Positions 1-9,120 of a stretch of 33,273 nucleotides of DNA are shown here, one piece after another; the stretch's first letter is position 1; each line of letters begins with the position of its first letter. This DNA comes from Sphingomonas sp. RIT328 (GTDB lineage Bacteria > Pseudomonadota > Alphaproteobacteria > Sphingomonadales > Sphingomonadaceae), in contig NZ_JFYV01000032.1 in the NCBI RefSeq assembly GCF_000632225.1, forward strand, positions 1 through 33,273, in the 5' to 3' direction. The notes beneath the pieces were generated by a model. The model had not been told where the DNA came from. It was given only the letters and a program-made list of their open reading frames with translations, and did no database searches. A program made the translations under genes and the position numbers.

Positions 1-1026
1 ATGGTCCAGGCTCCGCATCGCACCACGATCGTCGACGTCGCCCGCCACGCCGGCGTGTCGACCAAGACGGTGTCGCGCGTGCTCAACGGCGAGCCGCACG
101 TCACCGCCGACGTGATCCGTCGCGTCAGGGAGGCCGCCGCGGCGGTCGATTACCATCCCAACATGCTCGCCCGCGCGCTGGTCCAGCGCCGCTCGCACCT
201 GATCGGGCTGGTCTATGAAAACCCCTCGCCCAGCTATGTCGTCGATCTGCAGAAGGGCGTGCTCGAACGGCTGCGCGACGACCATTACCGGCTCGTCGTC
301 ATCCCGATCGCGTCGATTTCGGAGCATGAGGCGGACGTCATCGGCCTGTTGCGCTCGGCAGCGCTCGACGGCGTGGTGCTCGCGCCGCCCGCGTCGGACA
401 GCGCGCGGATCATGGCCGATCTGACCGCGGCGAGCATCCGCTTCGCGCGCATCGCCCCGACCCGCCTGATCGACGCTGGGCCGAGCAACCTCATCGACGA
501 CGTCAGCGCCGCGCGCGAGATCGCCGCGCATGTCATCGGCCTCGGCCATCGCGACATCGCGATCATCACCGGCGATCCCACCCACGCCTCGGCCGAGGCG
601 CGGATGCAGGGGTTCGCCGAGGCCTTCGCCGCGGCGGAGATCACGGTGGCGCCGGATCGCGTCGCGACCGGCCTCTACACCTACGACAGCGGCCATGCCG
701 CGGCGCGCACCCTGCTCGCCCGCGCCGAGCGGCCGACCGCGATCCTCGCGCAGAATGACGACATGGCGGTCGGCGCGCTGACCGCCGCGCTGGAGATGGG
801 GCTGAGCGTGCCAGGCGACCTGTCGATCACCGGCTTCGACGATTCGGAGGTCGCGCGCATCGCCTGGCCGGCGATCACCACCGTCCGCCAGCCGGTGTTC
901 GATATGGCGGTCGCCGCGGCCGACATGGTCGTCGCCCAGCTTCAGGATAGGCCCCCAGTGATGTGTCTGAACCATGGCCATCAGCTTATCGTCCGGCAAT
1001 CGACGGGACCCGTACGCTCGTCCTGA
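1..1026 (+). CDS. LacI-family transcriptional regulator
   Basis: A 341-residue DNA-binding repressor or activator, probably responding to a sugar. Seen: an N-terminal LacI helix-turn-helix (about residues 8-30, with VSTKTVSRVLNG) and hinge helix (YHPNMLARAL, about 52-61), then a periplasmic-binding-protein-like sensor domain that ends normally. The length is typical of the family. The ATG is at the first base of the window; the HTH starts a few residues later, as is usual, so this is probably the true start, but its ribosome binding site lies outside the window. Upstream partners are not visible, so the ligand cannot be inferred. The next gene is on the other strand. Confidence 0.9.
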   Translation: MVQAPHRTTIVDVARHAGVSTKTVSRVLNGEPHVTADVIRRVREAAAAVDYHPNMLARALVQRRSHLIGLVYENPSPSYVVDLQKGVLERLRDDHYRLVVIPIASISEHEADVIGLLRSAALDGVVLAPPASDSARIMADLTAASIRFARIAPTRLIDAGPSNLIDDVSAAREIAAHVIGLGHRDIAIITGDPTHASAEARMQGFAEAFAAAEITVAPDRVATGLYTYDSGHAAARTLLARAERPTAILAQNDDMAVGALTAALEMGLSVPGDLSITGFDDSEVARIAWPAITTVRQPVFDMAVAAADMVVAQLQDRPPVMCLNHGHQLIVRQSTGPVRSS

Positions 1027-1375
1027 ACGGCAAAGCCTGCCTCGATAGGTCCGCCGGTATCGGCGTGTGCTGAAGGACGTTTTGGACGGGGATACTCGCC
1101 AATGAGACATTGGGACTTGCTCGGGCGGTGCGGGCGTCCCGGGACCATATTGTCCCGGCAGTATCAGATGGCGCGGTTCAGCTGAAAACGGAGGAGGGGG
1201 CAGGGGCGCCGACGGCGCCTCAGGAGCGGCGCTTCCGCCCTCGTCCTCCCCCGCAGCGGCCTGCGACGGTCTCGTCCTGGCAGCTGCGTCGAGGCGAGCC
1301 GTCTCAGTCCCGCAATGCCATGCCTTGCGGGGCGGCGCAGACCATCCCGCCGGCCGTTCGTCTCTGGCAAGCCGC
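1027..1375. other. Intergenic, no gene recognised
   Basis: This lies between the LacI-family gene and the convergent cold-shock gene. Reading frames here are arginine- and proline-rich and resemble no known protein. It holds a perfect 7-bp inverted repeat (1139-1158) and a short GC-rich hairpin-forming stretch (GGCGCC-gac-GGCGCC). Neither is followed by a T-run. Confidence 0.4.
1139..1158. repeat. Inverted repeat CCGGGAC-N6-GTCCCGG
   Basis: Two perfect 7-bp arms (1139-1145 and 1152-1158) surround a 6-bp AT-rich spacer. It lies about 110 bp after the LacI-family gene. It could be a binding site for a regulator or a weak transcription end; nothing in the sequence decides this. Confidence 0.35.
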
Positions 1376-1609
1376 TCATCGTCCGGGCGGAGGCGGTTGA
1401 TCGCCCAGCATTTCCAGATCATCGGCCTCAAACCCGCCCTTGGGGCGCTCGACGAGCGTGAAGCGCCAGCGCTGGCCGCGCCTCAGTCCGGCAAAGCCGG
1501 CGCGCTCCGCCGCACGGACGTGGACGAAGACCTTGGGCTGCTTGTCGTCCCGCGAGATGAAGCCCCAGGCTCCACCCCGGTCGAGATATCTGATCGTTCC
1601 GGTCGGCAT
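1376..1609 (-). CDS. Cold-shock-domain protein
   Basis: A 77-residue small nucleic-acid-binding protein of the CspA/S1-like cold-shock fold. Seen: TGTIRYLDRGGAWGFISRD at residues 3-21, matching the RNP1 strand (usual form KGFGFI), and VFVHVRA at about 27-33, matching RNP2 (usual form VFVHFSA). The aromatic and basic surface is diverged, so single-stranded RNA/DNA binding is inferred. The ATG at 1609 has AAAGGA about seven bases upstream. It is transcribed in the same direction as the universal stress protein upstream, with about 130 bp between them, and could be co-expressed under stress. Confidence 0.8.
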   Translation of the reverse strand: MPTGTIRYLDRGGAWGFISRDDKQPKVFVHVRAAERAGFAGLRRGQRWRFTLVERPKGGFEADDLEMLGDQPPPPGR

Positions 1610-1739
1610 GGTGCGTCCTTTCGGGCCAGGCCCTCCTCGGCGCAGGCGAGGCGCATCGCCGCAGCGGATGCACCCGCGATGATCGCCGCTGTCGATCCGC
1701 CTCGGCGCGACACCGGGCTGTGCTGCGTCCCCGGCGATG

Positions 1740-2582
1740 TCAGCGCATCAGCAGCACCGGCGCGCGGACGGTGCGGATCATCGTCGTCGTCGTGCTGCCG
1801 ACGATCAGGGTGCGCAGCGGCGAATGGCCGTAAGCGCCCATCACCAGCATCGCGCCGGGATGCGCCGCGATATGATCGCCGATCACCGCATCGACCTTGC
1901 CGTCCCGCAGGACGGTCCCGGCACAGGCGGGCAGCGCGGCTGCGGCTGCGCCGAGCCGATCGCGGTGTCGGCCGTCGTCCGGCCCCGCCATGACGAGATG
2001 GACCGGCAGACCATGGAATAGCGGCGAGGTCGCGACATGACGGACGGCGCGGCAGGCGGCGGGGCTGTTGTCGAAGGCGATCACCACCGCGTCGGGGGCC
2101 GCGGCGTCGCGCGAGGCGATCAGCACCGGCCTGTCGCTGGCGCGCACGACGCGTTCGACCTTGGAGCCGATATGGTCGGTCGCGAACGCGCCCGACGCGC
2201 CGCGCTTGCCGATGATGACCAATGCAGCATCGGCCTCGCGCTCGACGATCGTCTCCACGATCCCGCCATGCCGGTGCAACGGCGCGACCGCGATGCCCCG
2301 TGCCGTGAGGCGGGCGCCGCCTGCGTCGAGCAGGATGCGCCCTTCCTCGATGGCGAGACGCCCCGCCGCTTCCTCGATACGGGTCAGTTCCTCTAGCAGC
2401 TCGCTCTTGACGCCGAGGCCGATCGCGCCGCTGTGATCGTTGCGCGATGCGACGGCATCCCGGCGCTGGACGACGTGCAGCAGCTCGACATCGGCGCCGA
2501 GCCGGGTCGCGGCCCAGGCCGCCAGATCGACGACGCTGGTCGCATAGGCGGATGCATCGATACAGGCCAATATGCGGTTCAT
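1740..2582 (-). CDS. Universal stress protein, tandem UspA domains
   Basis: A 280-residue cytoplasmic protein with two UspA domains. Domain 1 begins MNRILACIDASAYA and carries a GKRG...GS nucleotide-binding motif near residue 130. Domain 2 ends with GAYGHSPLRTLIVGS, matching the G-2X-G-9X-G(S/T) ATP-binding motif. The start at 2582 is preferred because GAGGAG lies about eight bases before it; an in-frame start five codons upstream would overlap the SulP stop codon. The gene begins 11 bp after the SulP transporter, so the two are probably one transcript. UspA-like domains are known to control some transporters, so a regulatory link to the SulP protein is plausible but inferred. Confidence 0.9.
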   Translation of the reverse strand: MNRILACIDASAYATSVVDLAAWAATRLGADVELLHVVQRRDAVASRNDHSGAIGLGVKSELLEELTRIEEAAGRLAIEEGRILLDAGGARLTARGIAVAPLHRHGGIVETIVEREADAALVIIGKRGASGAFATDHIGSKVERVVRASDRPVLIASRDAAAPDAVVIAFDNSPAACRAVRHVATSPLFHGLPVHLVMAGPDDGRHRDRLGAAAAALPACAGTVLRDGKVDAVIGDHIAAHPGAMLVMGAYGHSPLRTLIVGSTTTTMIRTVRAPVLLMR

Positions 2583-2593
2583 GAGCCCTCTCC

Positions 2594-4078
2594 TCAATGG
2601 GCGCCGAGCGCCGCTTCGGCGCCGGGCTTGTCATGGACGGCGAAGCGATCGACCATCGTCGCGCTCGCCTGATTGAGGCCGACGACCTCGACATGGGTGC
2701 CTTCGCGGCGGAACCGGAGGATCGCCCTGTCGAGGCTCCCCACCGCCGAAATGTCCCAGAAATGCGCGGCGGTCAGGTCGATGACGACCGTGTCCAGCAC
2801 CGCCTTGAAGTCGAAGGCGTCGGCGAACCGCTCGGACGAGGCGAAGAACACCTGACCCGAGACGCGGTAGGTCCGCGTCCGGCCGTCCGCGCTGAGCTCG
2901 GACGTCACGTCGAACAGGCGCCTGACCTTGCCGGCGAAGAACAGGCCGGACAGGATCACGCCCGCGACCACGCCCTGCGCCAGATCGTGCGTCGAGACGA
3001 CGACCAGCACCGTCGCCAGCATGACGACCGAGGATTGCCACGGATGGCTCCTGAGGGTCGTGATCGATCCCCAGGAGAAGGTGCCGATCGACACCATGAT
3101 CATCACCGCGACCAGCGCCGGCATCGGAATGCGCGCGACCAGCGGCCCCAGCACGACGATCAGGAACAGCAGGAACACGCCCGAGACGAAGGTGGAAAGG
3201 CGGGTCGAGCCGCCCGACTTCACGTTGATGACCGACTGGCCGATCATCGCGCAGCCACCCATCCCGCCGAGGAAGCCGGTCAGGACATTGGCGATGCCCT
3301 GTCCCTTCATCTCGCGGCGCTTGTTCGATGGCGTGTCGGTCAGATCATCGACGATCTGCGCGGTCATCATCGATTCCAGCAGGCCCACCGCCGCCATCGT
3401 CAGCGCATAGGGGAAGATGATGCGCAGCGTTTCCAGCGTGAACGGCACCTGCGGGATGCCGAAGGCGGGCAGCGACGAGGGCAGCTTGCCCATGTCGCCC
3501 ACCGTGTTGACGTGCACGCCGGCATAGATCGAGACGATCGTCAGGATGACGATCGCGACCAGCGGCGACGGGATCGCCTTGGTCAGCCGCGGGAACAGAT
3601 AGATGATCGCCAGGCCCGCCGCGACCATCGCATAGGTTTCCCACCCGACGTGGGTGAGCTGGGGAAGCTGCGCGATGAAGATGAGGATCGCGAGCGCGTT
3701 GACGAAGCCGGTGATGACCGAGCGCGACACATATTGCATCAGCAGGTCGAGCTTGAGGAAGCCGGCGACGCCCTGGATCAGCCCCATCAGGATGGTGGCG
3801 GCAAACAGGTACGGGACGCCGTGATCGCGGATCAGCGGCAGGACGAGAACGGCGATCGCCGCGGTCGCGGCCGAGATCATGCCGGGGCGGCCGCCCACAG
3901 CTGAGATGATGACGGCGATGGAGAAGGAGGCAAACAGCCCGACGCTGGGATCGACGCCGGCAATGATCGAGAAGCCGATGGCCTCCGGGATCAGCGCGAG
4001 CGCGACGACGATACCCGCCAGCACGTCCGCGCGCGGGTTCGAGAGCCATTCGCGTCGCAGCGAAGTAGCAAATGTCAT
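2594..4078 (-). CDS. SulP-family inorganic anion transporter
   Basis: A 494-residue inner-membrane anion transporter (the family carries sulfate, bicarbonate and similar anions). Seen: the SulP N-terminal core ([19 protein letters not shown] at about 25-43), many hydrophobic segments up to about residue 390, the conserved [20 protein letters not shown] stretch, and a C-terminal STAS domain of about 90 residues with [20 protein letters not shown]. The ATG at 4078 is chosen because the conserved protein begins there; an in-frame GTG 11 codons upstream is the alternative. The substrate cannot be read from sequence. It is followed at once by a universal stress protein. No carbonic anhydrase gene is adjacent. 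Confidence 0.92.
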   Translation of the reverse strand: MTFATSLRREWLSNPRADVLAGIVVALALIPEAIGFSIIAGVDPSVGLFASFSIAVIISAVGGRPGMISAATAAIAVLVLPLIRDHGVPYLFAATILMGLIQGVAGFLKLDLLMQYVSRSVITGFVNALAILIFIAQLPQLTHVGWETYAMVAAGLAIIYLFPRLTKAIPSPLVAIVILTIVSIYAGVHVNTVGDMGKLPSSLPAFGIPQVPFTLETLRIIFPYALTMAAVGLLESMMTAQIVDDLTDTPSNKRREMKGQGIANVLTGFLGGMGGCAMIGQSVINVKSGGSTRLSTFVSGVFLLFLIVVLGPLVARIPMPALVAVMIMVSIGTFSWGSITTLRSHPWQSSVVMLATVLVVVSTHDLAQGVVAGVILSGLFFAGKVRRLFDVTSELSADGRTRTYRVSGQVFFASSERFADAFDFKAVLDTVVIDLTAAHFWDISAVGSLDRAILRFRREGTHVEVVGLNQASATMVDRFAVHDKPGAEAALGAH

Positions 4079-4464
4079 GTAGAAACCTGATCGCAATAGC
4101 GAGGGGCGCACGCCGTCAGACGCGTTCGATCAACGATGCTCGGAAGCGAGGCCCAAATTCGCTATGGTTATCCCGGGGATAGGCGCCGGGCCGAGCCACC
4201 CGAATCGATCCGGGTCCGTCGAAGGCCCTTAGATAGTCACCGATCGGCCCATATTGCAACTGCGGACATCCGTGGCGTCGCCTCGGCCTTCCGGTCCGCC
4301 GATCCCGGCCGTCAGGATCGTCGCGCCGTCGCGAAGCGCGACCGCTCCGTGGCCGTGGCGTTCGGGCTGCACCAGCGCTGCCCCTCCGACCATAGCGACG
4401 CTTCGCGCCGTTCGGGGACGGCCGGAGGATCGACGCCGGGATATCGGTCCGGGGCGCGCAGGCA
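4079..4464. other. Intergenic between SulP gene and arsB
   Basis: No full gene is recognised. The part next to the SulP start should hold its promoter and contains a 13-bp inverted repeat at 4169-4181 (TATCCC-g-GGGATA). The part next to arsB holds a short Kelch-like reading frame, listed separately. Confidence 0.4.
4229..4393 (-). pseudogene. Possible Kelch-repeat remnant, 54 codons
   Basis: A minus-strand frame just after arsB reads MVGGAALVQPERHGHGAV and then a stretch ending LTAGIGGPEG. This resembles one Kelch blade (pattern R-H-x-H-x-A...L-x-D-G...GG). Third codon positions are G/C-rich, as in the neighbours. It has no convincing ribosome binding site and is far too short for a Kelch protein. 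It may be the remnant of a lost gene or chance coding-like sequence; confidence is low. Confidence 0.2.
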
Positions 4465-5751
4465 TCAGGCCTGTCCGATCCGCAGCGCCAGCGCCGCGAG
4501 GGTGACGAGGAGGACCGGCACGGTGAGCGTGACCCCGACCCGGAGATAATAGCCCCAGCCGATCCGCACGCCCTTCTGCCCGAGGACGTGGAGCCACAGC
4601 AGGGTCGCGAGCGAGCCGATCGGCGTCACTTTGGGGCCGAGGTCGCACCCGATGACGTTGGCGTAGATCATCGCGTCCCTGACCGCCCCGGTCGCATGCG
4701 TCGCGTCGATCGACAGCGCGCCGACCAGAACGGTCGGCATGTTGTTCATCAGCGACGACAGGAGGGCTGCGATCACGCCGGTTCCCAGCGCCGCGCCCCA
4801 CACGCCGCCCTGCGCGATGCGGTCGAGCAGCGCTGCCAGATGATCCGTCAGGCCGGCGTTGCGCAGGCCGAAGACGACGAGATACATGCCCAGCGAGAAG
4901 ATCACGACCTGCCAGGGTGCGCCGCGCAGCACCGCGCCGGTCTGGATGACATGGCCGCGGCCTGCGACCGCCAGCAGCAGGATCGCGCCGGCCGCGGCGA
5001 CGGCGCTGACCGGCACGCCGAGCGGTTCGAGCAGGAAGAAGCCGGCGAGCAGCAGCGCGAGGACGATCCCTCCGGCGCGGAAGGTCGCAGCGTCGCGGAT
5101 CGCCTCGCGCGGCGCCCGCAGCGCCCCGACGTCATAATCCTGCGGGATGTCGCGCCCGAAGAACAGCAGCAGCGCGCCCAGCGTCGCGGCGATCGAGACG
5201 AGGTCGACCGGCACCATCACGGCGGCATAGTCGCGAAACCCGATCCCGAAGACGTCGGCGGATACGATGTTGACGAGGTTCGAGACGACCAGCGGCAGGC
5301 TGGCGGTATCGGCGACGAACCCGGCCGCCATGACGAACGCCAGCGTCGCTCTGTCCCGGAAGCCCAGCGCGCGCAGCATGGCGATGACGATCGGCGTCAG
5401 GATCAGCGCCGCGCCGTCATTGGCGAACAGCGCCGACACCGCCGCGCCGAGCAGCACGATCAGCACGAACAGCCGCCGTCCGTGCCCCTTGCCCCAGCGG
5501 GCGACATGCAGCGCCGCCCATTCGAAGAATCCGGCTTCGTCCAACAGCAGGCTGATGACGATGATCGCGACGAAGGCGGCGGTCGCGTTCCAGACGATCC
5601 CCCATACCACCGGCACGTCGGACAAGGTGACGACGCCGGCGAGCAGCGCGACGATCGCACCGCCCATCGCGCTCCACCCGATGCCGAGGCCCTTGGGTTG
5701 CCAGATGACGAGCGCGATCGTCGCGACGAAGATCAGGACGGCCAGCAGCAT
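4465..5751 (-). CDS. arsB: Arsenite efflux membrane protein ArsB
   Basis: A 428-residue inner-membrane arsenite/antimonite extrusion pump of the ArsB (ion transporter) family, close to the usual length of about 429. Seen: twelve or so hydrophobic segments and the family motifs [44 protein letters not shown] and the segment around [18 protein letters not shown]. The ATG at 5751 overlaps the arsC stop in an ATGA arrangement, showing translational coupling. It is the last gene of arsR-arsC-arsB, and pumps out the arsenite that ArsC makes. No arsA-like ATPase is adjacent, so it probably works by proton motive force. Confidence 0.95.
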   Translation of the reverse strand: MLLAVLIFVATIALVIWQPKGLGIGWSAMGGAIVALLAGVVTLSDVPVVWGIVWNATAAFVAIIVISLLLDEAGFFEWAALHVARWGKGHGRRLFVLIVLLGAAVSALFANDGAALILTPIVIAMLRALGFRDRATLAFVMAAGFVADTASLPLVVSNLVNIVSADVFGIGFRDYAAVMVPVDLVSIAATLGALLLFFGRDIPQDYDVGALRAPREAIRDAATFRAGGIVLALLLAGFFLLEPLGVPVSAVAAAGAILLLAVAGRGHVIQTGAVLRGAPWQVVIFSLGMYLVVFGLRNAGLTDHLAALLDRIAQGGVWGAALGTGVIAALLSSLMNNMPTVLVGALSIDATHATGAVRDAMIYANVIGCDLGPKVTPIGSLATLLWLHVLGQKGVRIGWGYYLRVGVTLTVPVLLVTLAALALRIGQA

Positions 5752-6179
5752 CAGACGAGGCGCTGGCCCGAAGCGTCCACCACAAGCTCGCCGTCCTCCT
5801 TCGCGAACGCGCCGAGCTGGTCGCGCGGCAGCAGATCGAGCACCGCTTCGGACGGCCGGCACAGCGTCACGCCGAGCGGCGAGACGACCAGCGGCCGGTT
5901 GATGAGGATCGGATGCGCCATCATCGCATCCACCAGCGCCTCGTCGGACAGCGCCGGGTCGCCCAGGCCCAGCTCCGCATAGGGTGTGCCCTTCTCGCGC
6001 AGCAGCGCGCGCGGCGTCATGCCGGCGCGGTCGATCAGCTCGACCAGCAGCGCGCGCGAGGGCGGCGTTTTCAGATATTCGATCACGTGCGGCTCGATGC
6101 CGGCATTGCGGATCAGGCCGAGCGTGTTGCGCGACGTGCCGCAATCGGGGTTGTGATAGATGACGATATCGACGGCCAC
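5751..6179 (-). CDS. arsC: Arsenate reductase ArsC, glutaredoxin type
   Basis: A 142-residue cytoplasmic enzyme reducing arsenate to arsenite with glutathione/glutaredoxin. Seen: [14 protein letters not shown] at residues 7-20, with catalytic Cys13 in the place of Cys12 of the plasmid R773 enzyme, and the [10 protein letters not shown] and LCRPSE stretches that hold the arginines contacting the oxyanion. Length matches the family. The start is GTG at 6179, supported by AAAGGA seven bases upstream; longer frames into arsR have no family similarity. It begins 11 bp after arsR and overlaps arsB by four bases. Confidence 0.95.
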   Translation of the reverse strand: MAVDIVIYHNPDCGTSRNTLGLIRNAGIEPHVIEYLKTPPSRALLVELIDRAGMTPRALLREKGTPYAELGLGDPALSDEALVDAMMAHPILINRPLVVSPLGVTLCRPSEAVLDLLPRDQLGAFAKEDGELVVDASGQRLV

Positions 6180-6190
6180 GGGGCGTCCTT

Positions 6191-6523
6191 TCAGCAGCAG
6201 GGGGCGAGTTCGGCGAGCAGCGGCGCGCACACGTCGGGTGAGCCTGCGCAGCAGTCCTTGACCAGAAACAGCGTCAGCGCGCGCAGACCGTCGAGGTCGG
6301 CACGGTAGATGATCGATCGACCGTGCCGTTCGGCGCGCACGATGCCGGCGCGCGCGAGGATGCCGAGATGCGCCGACATGGTGTTTTGCGGCACGTCGCA
6401 CTGACGGGCGATATCGCCCGCCGCTAGGCCGTCCGGCTCGTGCCGCACCAGCAGCCGGAACACGTCCAGCCTCGTACCCTGCGCGAGCGCGCCCAGCGCG
6501 GTGATCGCCGAATCCTTATCCAT
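6191..6523 (-). CDS. arsR: ArsR-family metalloregulator
   Basis: A 110-residue winged-helix repressor of the ars operon, released by arsenite. Seen: winged helix with [20 protein letters not shown] (about 36-55) and wing around [13 protein letters not shown]. There is no CxC motif in the DNA-recognition helix. Instead cysteines sit near the C-terminus (Cys91, Cys92, Cys99, Cys109, Cys110), like the CC...C arsenite site described for the Acidithiobacillus and Corynebacterium regulators. The ATG at 6523 has no clear ribosome binding site and overlaps a palindrome, so the message may be nearly leaderless. It is first in the arsRCB operon and presumably autoregulates. Confidence 0.93.
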   Translation of the reverse strand: MDKDSAITALGALAQGTRLDVFRLLVRHEPDGLAAGDIARQCDVPQNTMSAHLGILARAGIVRAERHGRSIIYRADLDGLRALTLFLVKDCCAGSPDVCAPLLAELAPCC

Positions 6524-6545
6524 ATATCCAGCATAACGGATATAT
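6522..6545. promoter_or_regulatory. Probable ArsR operator over the arsR start
   Basis: A perfect 8-bp inverted repeat, ATATATCC (6522-6529) and GGATATAT (6538-6545), with an 8-bp spacer. It includes the arsR start codon and the AT-rich promoter stretch just before it. ArsR-family proteins bind AT-rich dyads like this, so it is the natural operator for arsRCB. The protein assignment is inferred. Confidence 0.65.
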
Positions 6546-6867
6546 CGTGGTGCGATAGCCGTGTCTGGCGGTTTTCCGCCGCAATCGGTGTCCGGGACCG
6601 CATGTTGCGATGGCGTTCGGGACGATCCGCCCGCAAGCCGGACCGGCGGCTCGGTGTTCGCGGCGATGGTCTGCCCCGGTCCGCCATCCGGATGCGAGGC
6701 GCGCGTCCAGACCGGATCCGCCCGGATGGACCGGCGGATGCCGCCCGTCCGGCGGGCGTCAGCTGGCCGGGGGCCGGATGAGGACGGCTTCGGTCATCGT
6801 CCCGCCCGGCCGCGATGCAGGGTCCGGCGTTCGGCGCCGAGGCCGGCGCGCATCGCCCGTCACCGGA
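6546..6867. other. Intergenic, no gene recognised
   Basis: About 320 bp upstream of arsR and downstream of the FMN reductase gene (both on the minus strand). Frames here are arginine/proline-rich and unlike known proteins. The AT-richer edge next to arsR should hold the ars promoter; the rest shows nothing I can name. Confidence 0.35.
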
Positions 6868-7458
6868 TCAATAGGGCGGAGCGCGACGCTCGCGCTGGCT
6901 GCGGGCGGCCTCCGTCCACCAGCCGAGGTCGTCGGCGAAGCGCGGGAAGGCGTGGCTGAGGGCGGCGCCGCCATCGCCCGCCGGCGCGCCCGCCGCGTCG
7001 AAGGCATGGCCGATCCCGCCGACCGCGATCGTGCTCGACACCACCACCATGCCCATCTCGGACAGGATGCCGTGCCAGGCGAGCCCGGCGCGCGCGCCGG
7101 CGAACCGCCCGGCCGAGTAACTGACGATCGCCGCCGGCCGCCAATACCATTCCTCCAGGAAGTGGTCGGTGAGGTTCTTGAGGCCGGGCTGGACGCTCCA
7201 ATTATATTCGCCGGCGACGAAGACGAAGGCGTCGGCCGCGCTGATCTTCGCGGCGAGCGTCTCCAGCGCGGGCGGCGCCTCGCCCTCGGGATATTCCTTG
7301 TACATGCGGTCGAGCATCGGGAGATCGAGCGCCTTGGCGTCGACCAGCTCGGCCGCTGCACCCCGCGCCGCGAAGGCGCCGACCAGCCATTCGGCAAGCG
7401 CGATGCCCTGCCGGTCGGAACGGTAGGAGCCGTAGAAGATCAGTATCCGGTCGCCCAT
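6868..7458 (-). CDS. NADPH-dependent FMN reductase-type flavoprotein
   Basis: A 196-residue flavodoxin-like oxidoreductase of the NADPH-dependent FMN reductase family (azo/quinone/chromate reductase relatives). Seen: ILIFYGSYRSDRQGIALAEW at residues 5-24, the phosphate-binding loop for FMN, and FVFVAGEYNWSVQPGLKNLTD around residues 86-106, matching the family PEYN-S-P-LKN motif with GEYN here. The ATG at 7458 has GGGAGA upstream; longer frames are not conserved. It is the third gene after pirin and an alpha/beta hydrolase on the same strand, suggesting a redox or xenobiotic response operon. Confidence 0.88.
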   Translation of the reverse strand: MGDRILIFYGSYRSDRQGIALAEWLVGAFAARGAAAELVDAKALDLPMLDRMYKEYPEGEAPPALETLAAKISAADAFVFVAGEYNWSVQPGLKNLTDHFLEEWYWRPAAIVSYSAGRFAGARAGLAWHGILSEMGMVVVSSTIAVGGIGHAFDAAGAPAGDGGAALSHAFPRFADDLGWWTEAARSQRERRAPPY

Positions 7459-7470
7459 CGCGACGTCTCC

Positions 7471-7500
7471 CTGTGATGCCTGCCTGTGATGCCTGCCTGT
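7471..7500. repeat. Tandem 13-bp repeat in intercistronic gap
   Basis: CTGTGATGCCTGC occurs twice head to tail (7471-7483, 7484-7496), followed by a partial third copy. It lies between the alpha/beta hydrolase stop and the FMN reductase ribosome binding site. No function is evident. Confidence 0.6.
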
Positions 7501-7546
7501 CGTGCGAACGCACGGGGCGCGCAACCGCCCCGTGCGCCCTCGTCGG

Positions 7547-8374
7547 TCAGCCCTGGATGAAGGCGAGCAGGTCGGCGGTGATCCGCTCGGCATGGGTCAC
7601 CGGCATGCCGTGCGGCAGGCCGGGATAGGAGATGAGCTTCGCTCCCTTGATGAGTCCGGCGGACATCTTGCCGGTGGTGGCAAAGGGCACGACCTGATCG
7701 TCCTCGCCGTGCAGCACCAGCGTCGGCACGTCGATCGCCTTGAGGTCGTCGGTGAAGTCGGTTTCGGAAAAGGCCTTGATGCCGAGCATATGCGCGAGCG
7801 CCGAACCCATCATCCCCTGCCGCCACCAGTTGAGCCGCACCGCCTCCTTCACCGCCGCACCCTCGCGATTGTAGCCGAAGAAGGGGAGGGTGAAGTCATG
7901 GTAGAATTGCGCGCGGTTGGTGGCGGTCTGCTCGCGCACCATGTCGAACACCTCCATCGGCACGCCGTCCGGATTGGCGTCGGTCCGGACCATGATCGGC
8001 GCGACCGCGCTCACCAGCACCGCCTTGCCGACCCGGCCGGGCTTGGCGCGGGCGACATAGCGGGCGACCTCGCCACCGCCGGTCGAATGGCCGACATGGA
8101 CCGCATCCCTGAGGTCGAGCGCGTCGGTCAGCGCGACGACGTCGGCGACATAGCTGTCCATGTCGTGGCCGCCGGCGCTCTGCGTCGAGCGGCCGTGGCC
8201 ACGCCGGTCATGGGCGATCACCCGATAGCCCTTCTGGACGAAGGCGATCATCTGCGCATCCCAATCGTCCGAACTGAGCGGCCAGCCATGATGGAACATG
8301 ACGACGGGCGCGTCCTTGGCGCCCCAGTCCTTGTAGAAGATGTCGGTGGCGTCGGCGGTGGTGATGAACGGCAT
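7547..8374 (-). CDS. Alpha/beta hydrolase, non-haem chloroperoxidase type
   Basis: A 275-residue alpha/beta-hydrolase of the cofactor-free haloperoxidase/arylesterase group. Seen: oxyanion region FHHGWPLSSDDW (28-38), HDRRGHGRS (55-63), the nucleophile elbow GHSTGGG with Ser97, acid Asp226 in LHGEDDQVVP, and His255 in GLPHGM. Length is typical (about 273-278). The ATG at 8374 has AAGGGAG upstream and is where family similarity begins. Family members hydrolyse esters and can make peracids; the physiological substrate is unknown. It sits 47 bp after pirin and before an FMN reductase in one probable operon. Confidence 0.9.
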   Translation of the reverse strand: MPFITTADATDIFYKDWGAKDAPVVMFHHGWPLSSDDWDAQMIAFVQKGYRVIAHDRRGHGRSTQSAGGHDMDSYVADVVALTDALDLRDAVHVGHSTGGGEVARYVARAKPGRVGKAVLVSAVAPIMVRTDANPDGVPMEVFDMVREQTATNRAQFYHDFTLPFFGYNREGAAVKEAVRLNWWRQGMMGSALAHMLGIKAFSETDFTDDLKAIDVPTLVLHGEDDQVVPFATTGKMSAGLIKGAKLISYPGLPHGMPVTHAERITADLLAFIQG

Positions 8375-8421
8375 GACGGGTCTCCCTTGCAGCTGTGAGG
8401 ATACGCGGTACGGATGGGGGA

Positions 8422-9120
8422 TCAGGCGGCGTCGACGAGGACGATCTCGGCATCCTCGATCGCGGTGACGCGGAGCACGGCCTCCGCGGCGATGGCGGCA
8501 CCGTCGCGCGCCTCCAGACGGGTGCCGTTGACCTCGATCGTGCCGGTCGCGGGGACGAGATAGCCGTGGCGATCCGCGCCGAGCGGGTAGTCGGCGCTCT
8601 CGCCCGCCTTGAGCGTGGCGGCGACGATCCGCGCGTCGGTGCGGATCGGCAGCGCGTCGGCATCGTCGGCGAAACCGCTGGCCAGCGTCACGAACTGCCC
8701 CGAACGCGCGCCCCGCGGGAAGGGCTTGGCGCCCCACGACGGCGCCTGACCCCGCGTCTTGGGCTCGATCCAGATCTGGAAGATGCGGGTGGTGCCGGCC
8801 TCCCTGTTGTATTCGGAGTGGCGGACGCCCGATCCCGCGCTCATCACCTGCACGTCGCCAGCCTCGGTACGGCCGATGTTGCCGAGCGAATCCTGGTGGG
8901 TGATCGCCCCTTCGCGGACATAGGTGATGATCTCCATGTCGGCGTGCGGATGCGGCGGGAAGCCGGTGCCGGGCGCGATCGTATCGTCGTTCCAGACGCG
9001 GATGTCGCCCCAGCCCATCCGGGCGGGATCATGATAGCCCGCGAACGAGAAATGATGCTTGGCGTCGAGCCAGCCGTGGTTGGCGCCACCGAGGCTGCGG
9101 AAGGGACGACGGTCGATCAT
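8422..9120 (-). CDS. Pirin-family protein (YhhW-like bicupin)
   Basis: A 232-residue two-cupin protein of the pirin family; the E. coli relative YhhW has quercetin 2,3-dioxygenase activity. Seen: the metal ligands of the N-terminal cupin, His57 and His59 in PPHPHADMEIITYV, His101 and Glu103 in GVRHSEYN, all at the same positions as in YhhW. The C-terminal cupin lacks these ligands, which is normal. The ATG at 9120 has AGGAGA upstream. It is first in a three-gene operon and divergent from a LysR regulator 102 bp away, a layout common for electrophile- or quinone-responsive genes. Confidence 0.92.
   Translation of the reverse strand: MIDRRPFRSLGGANHGWLDAKHHFSFAGYHDPARMGWGDIRVWNDDTIAPGTGFPPHPHADMEIITYVREGAITHQDSLGNIGRTEAGDVQVMSAGSGVRHSEYNREAGTTRIFQIWIEPKTRGQAPSWGAKPFPRGARSGQFVTLASGFADDADALPIRTDARIVAATLKAGESADYPLGADRHGYLVPATGTIEVNGTRLEARDGAAIAAEAVLRVTAIEDAEIVLVDAA

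Noticed and set aside
2597..3904. Long plus-strand open frame opposite the SulP gene
   Set aside because: It is the antisense shadow of SulP; rich in Asp/Arg/His with no recognisable domain, as expected for reverse frames of GC-rich genes.
4169..4181. TATCCC-g-GGGATA inverted repeat upstream of the SulP gene
   Set aside because: Only 6-bp arms and no second copy seen; could be a regulator site but chance is just as likely, so it is only mentioned with the gap.
4136..4549. A 137-codon plus-strand frame after the SulP start
   Set aside because: Arginine/serine-rich, overlaps the arsB 3' end antisense, no ribosome binding site or family match.
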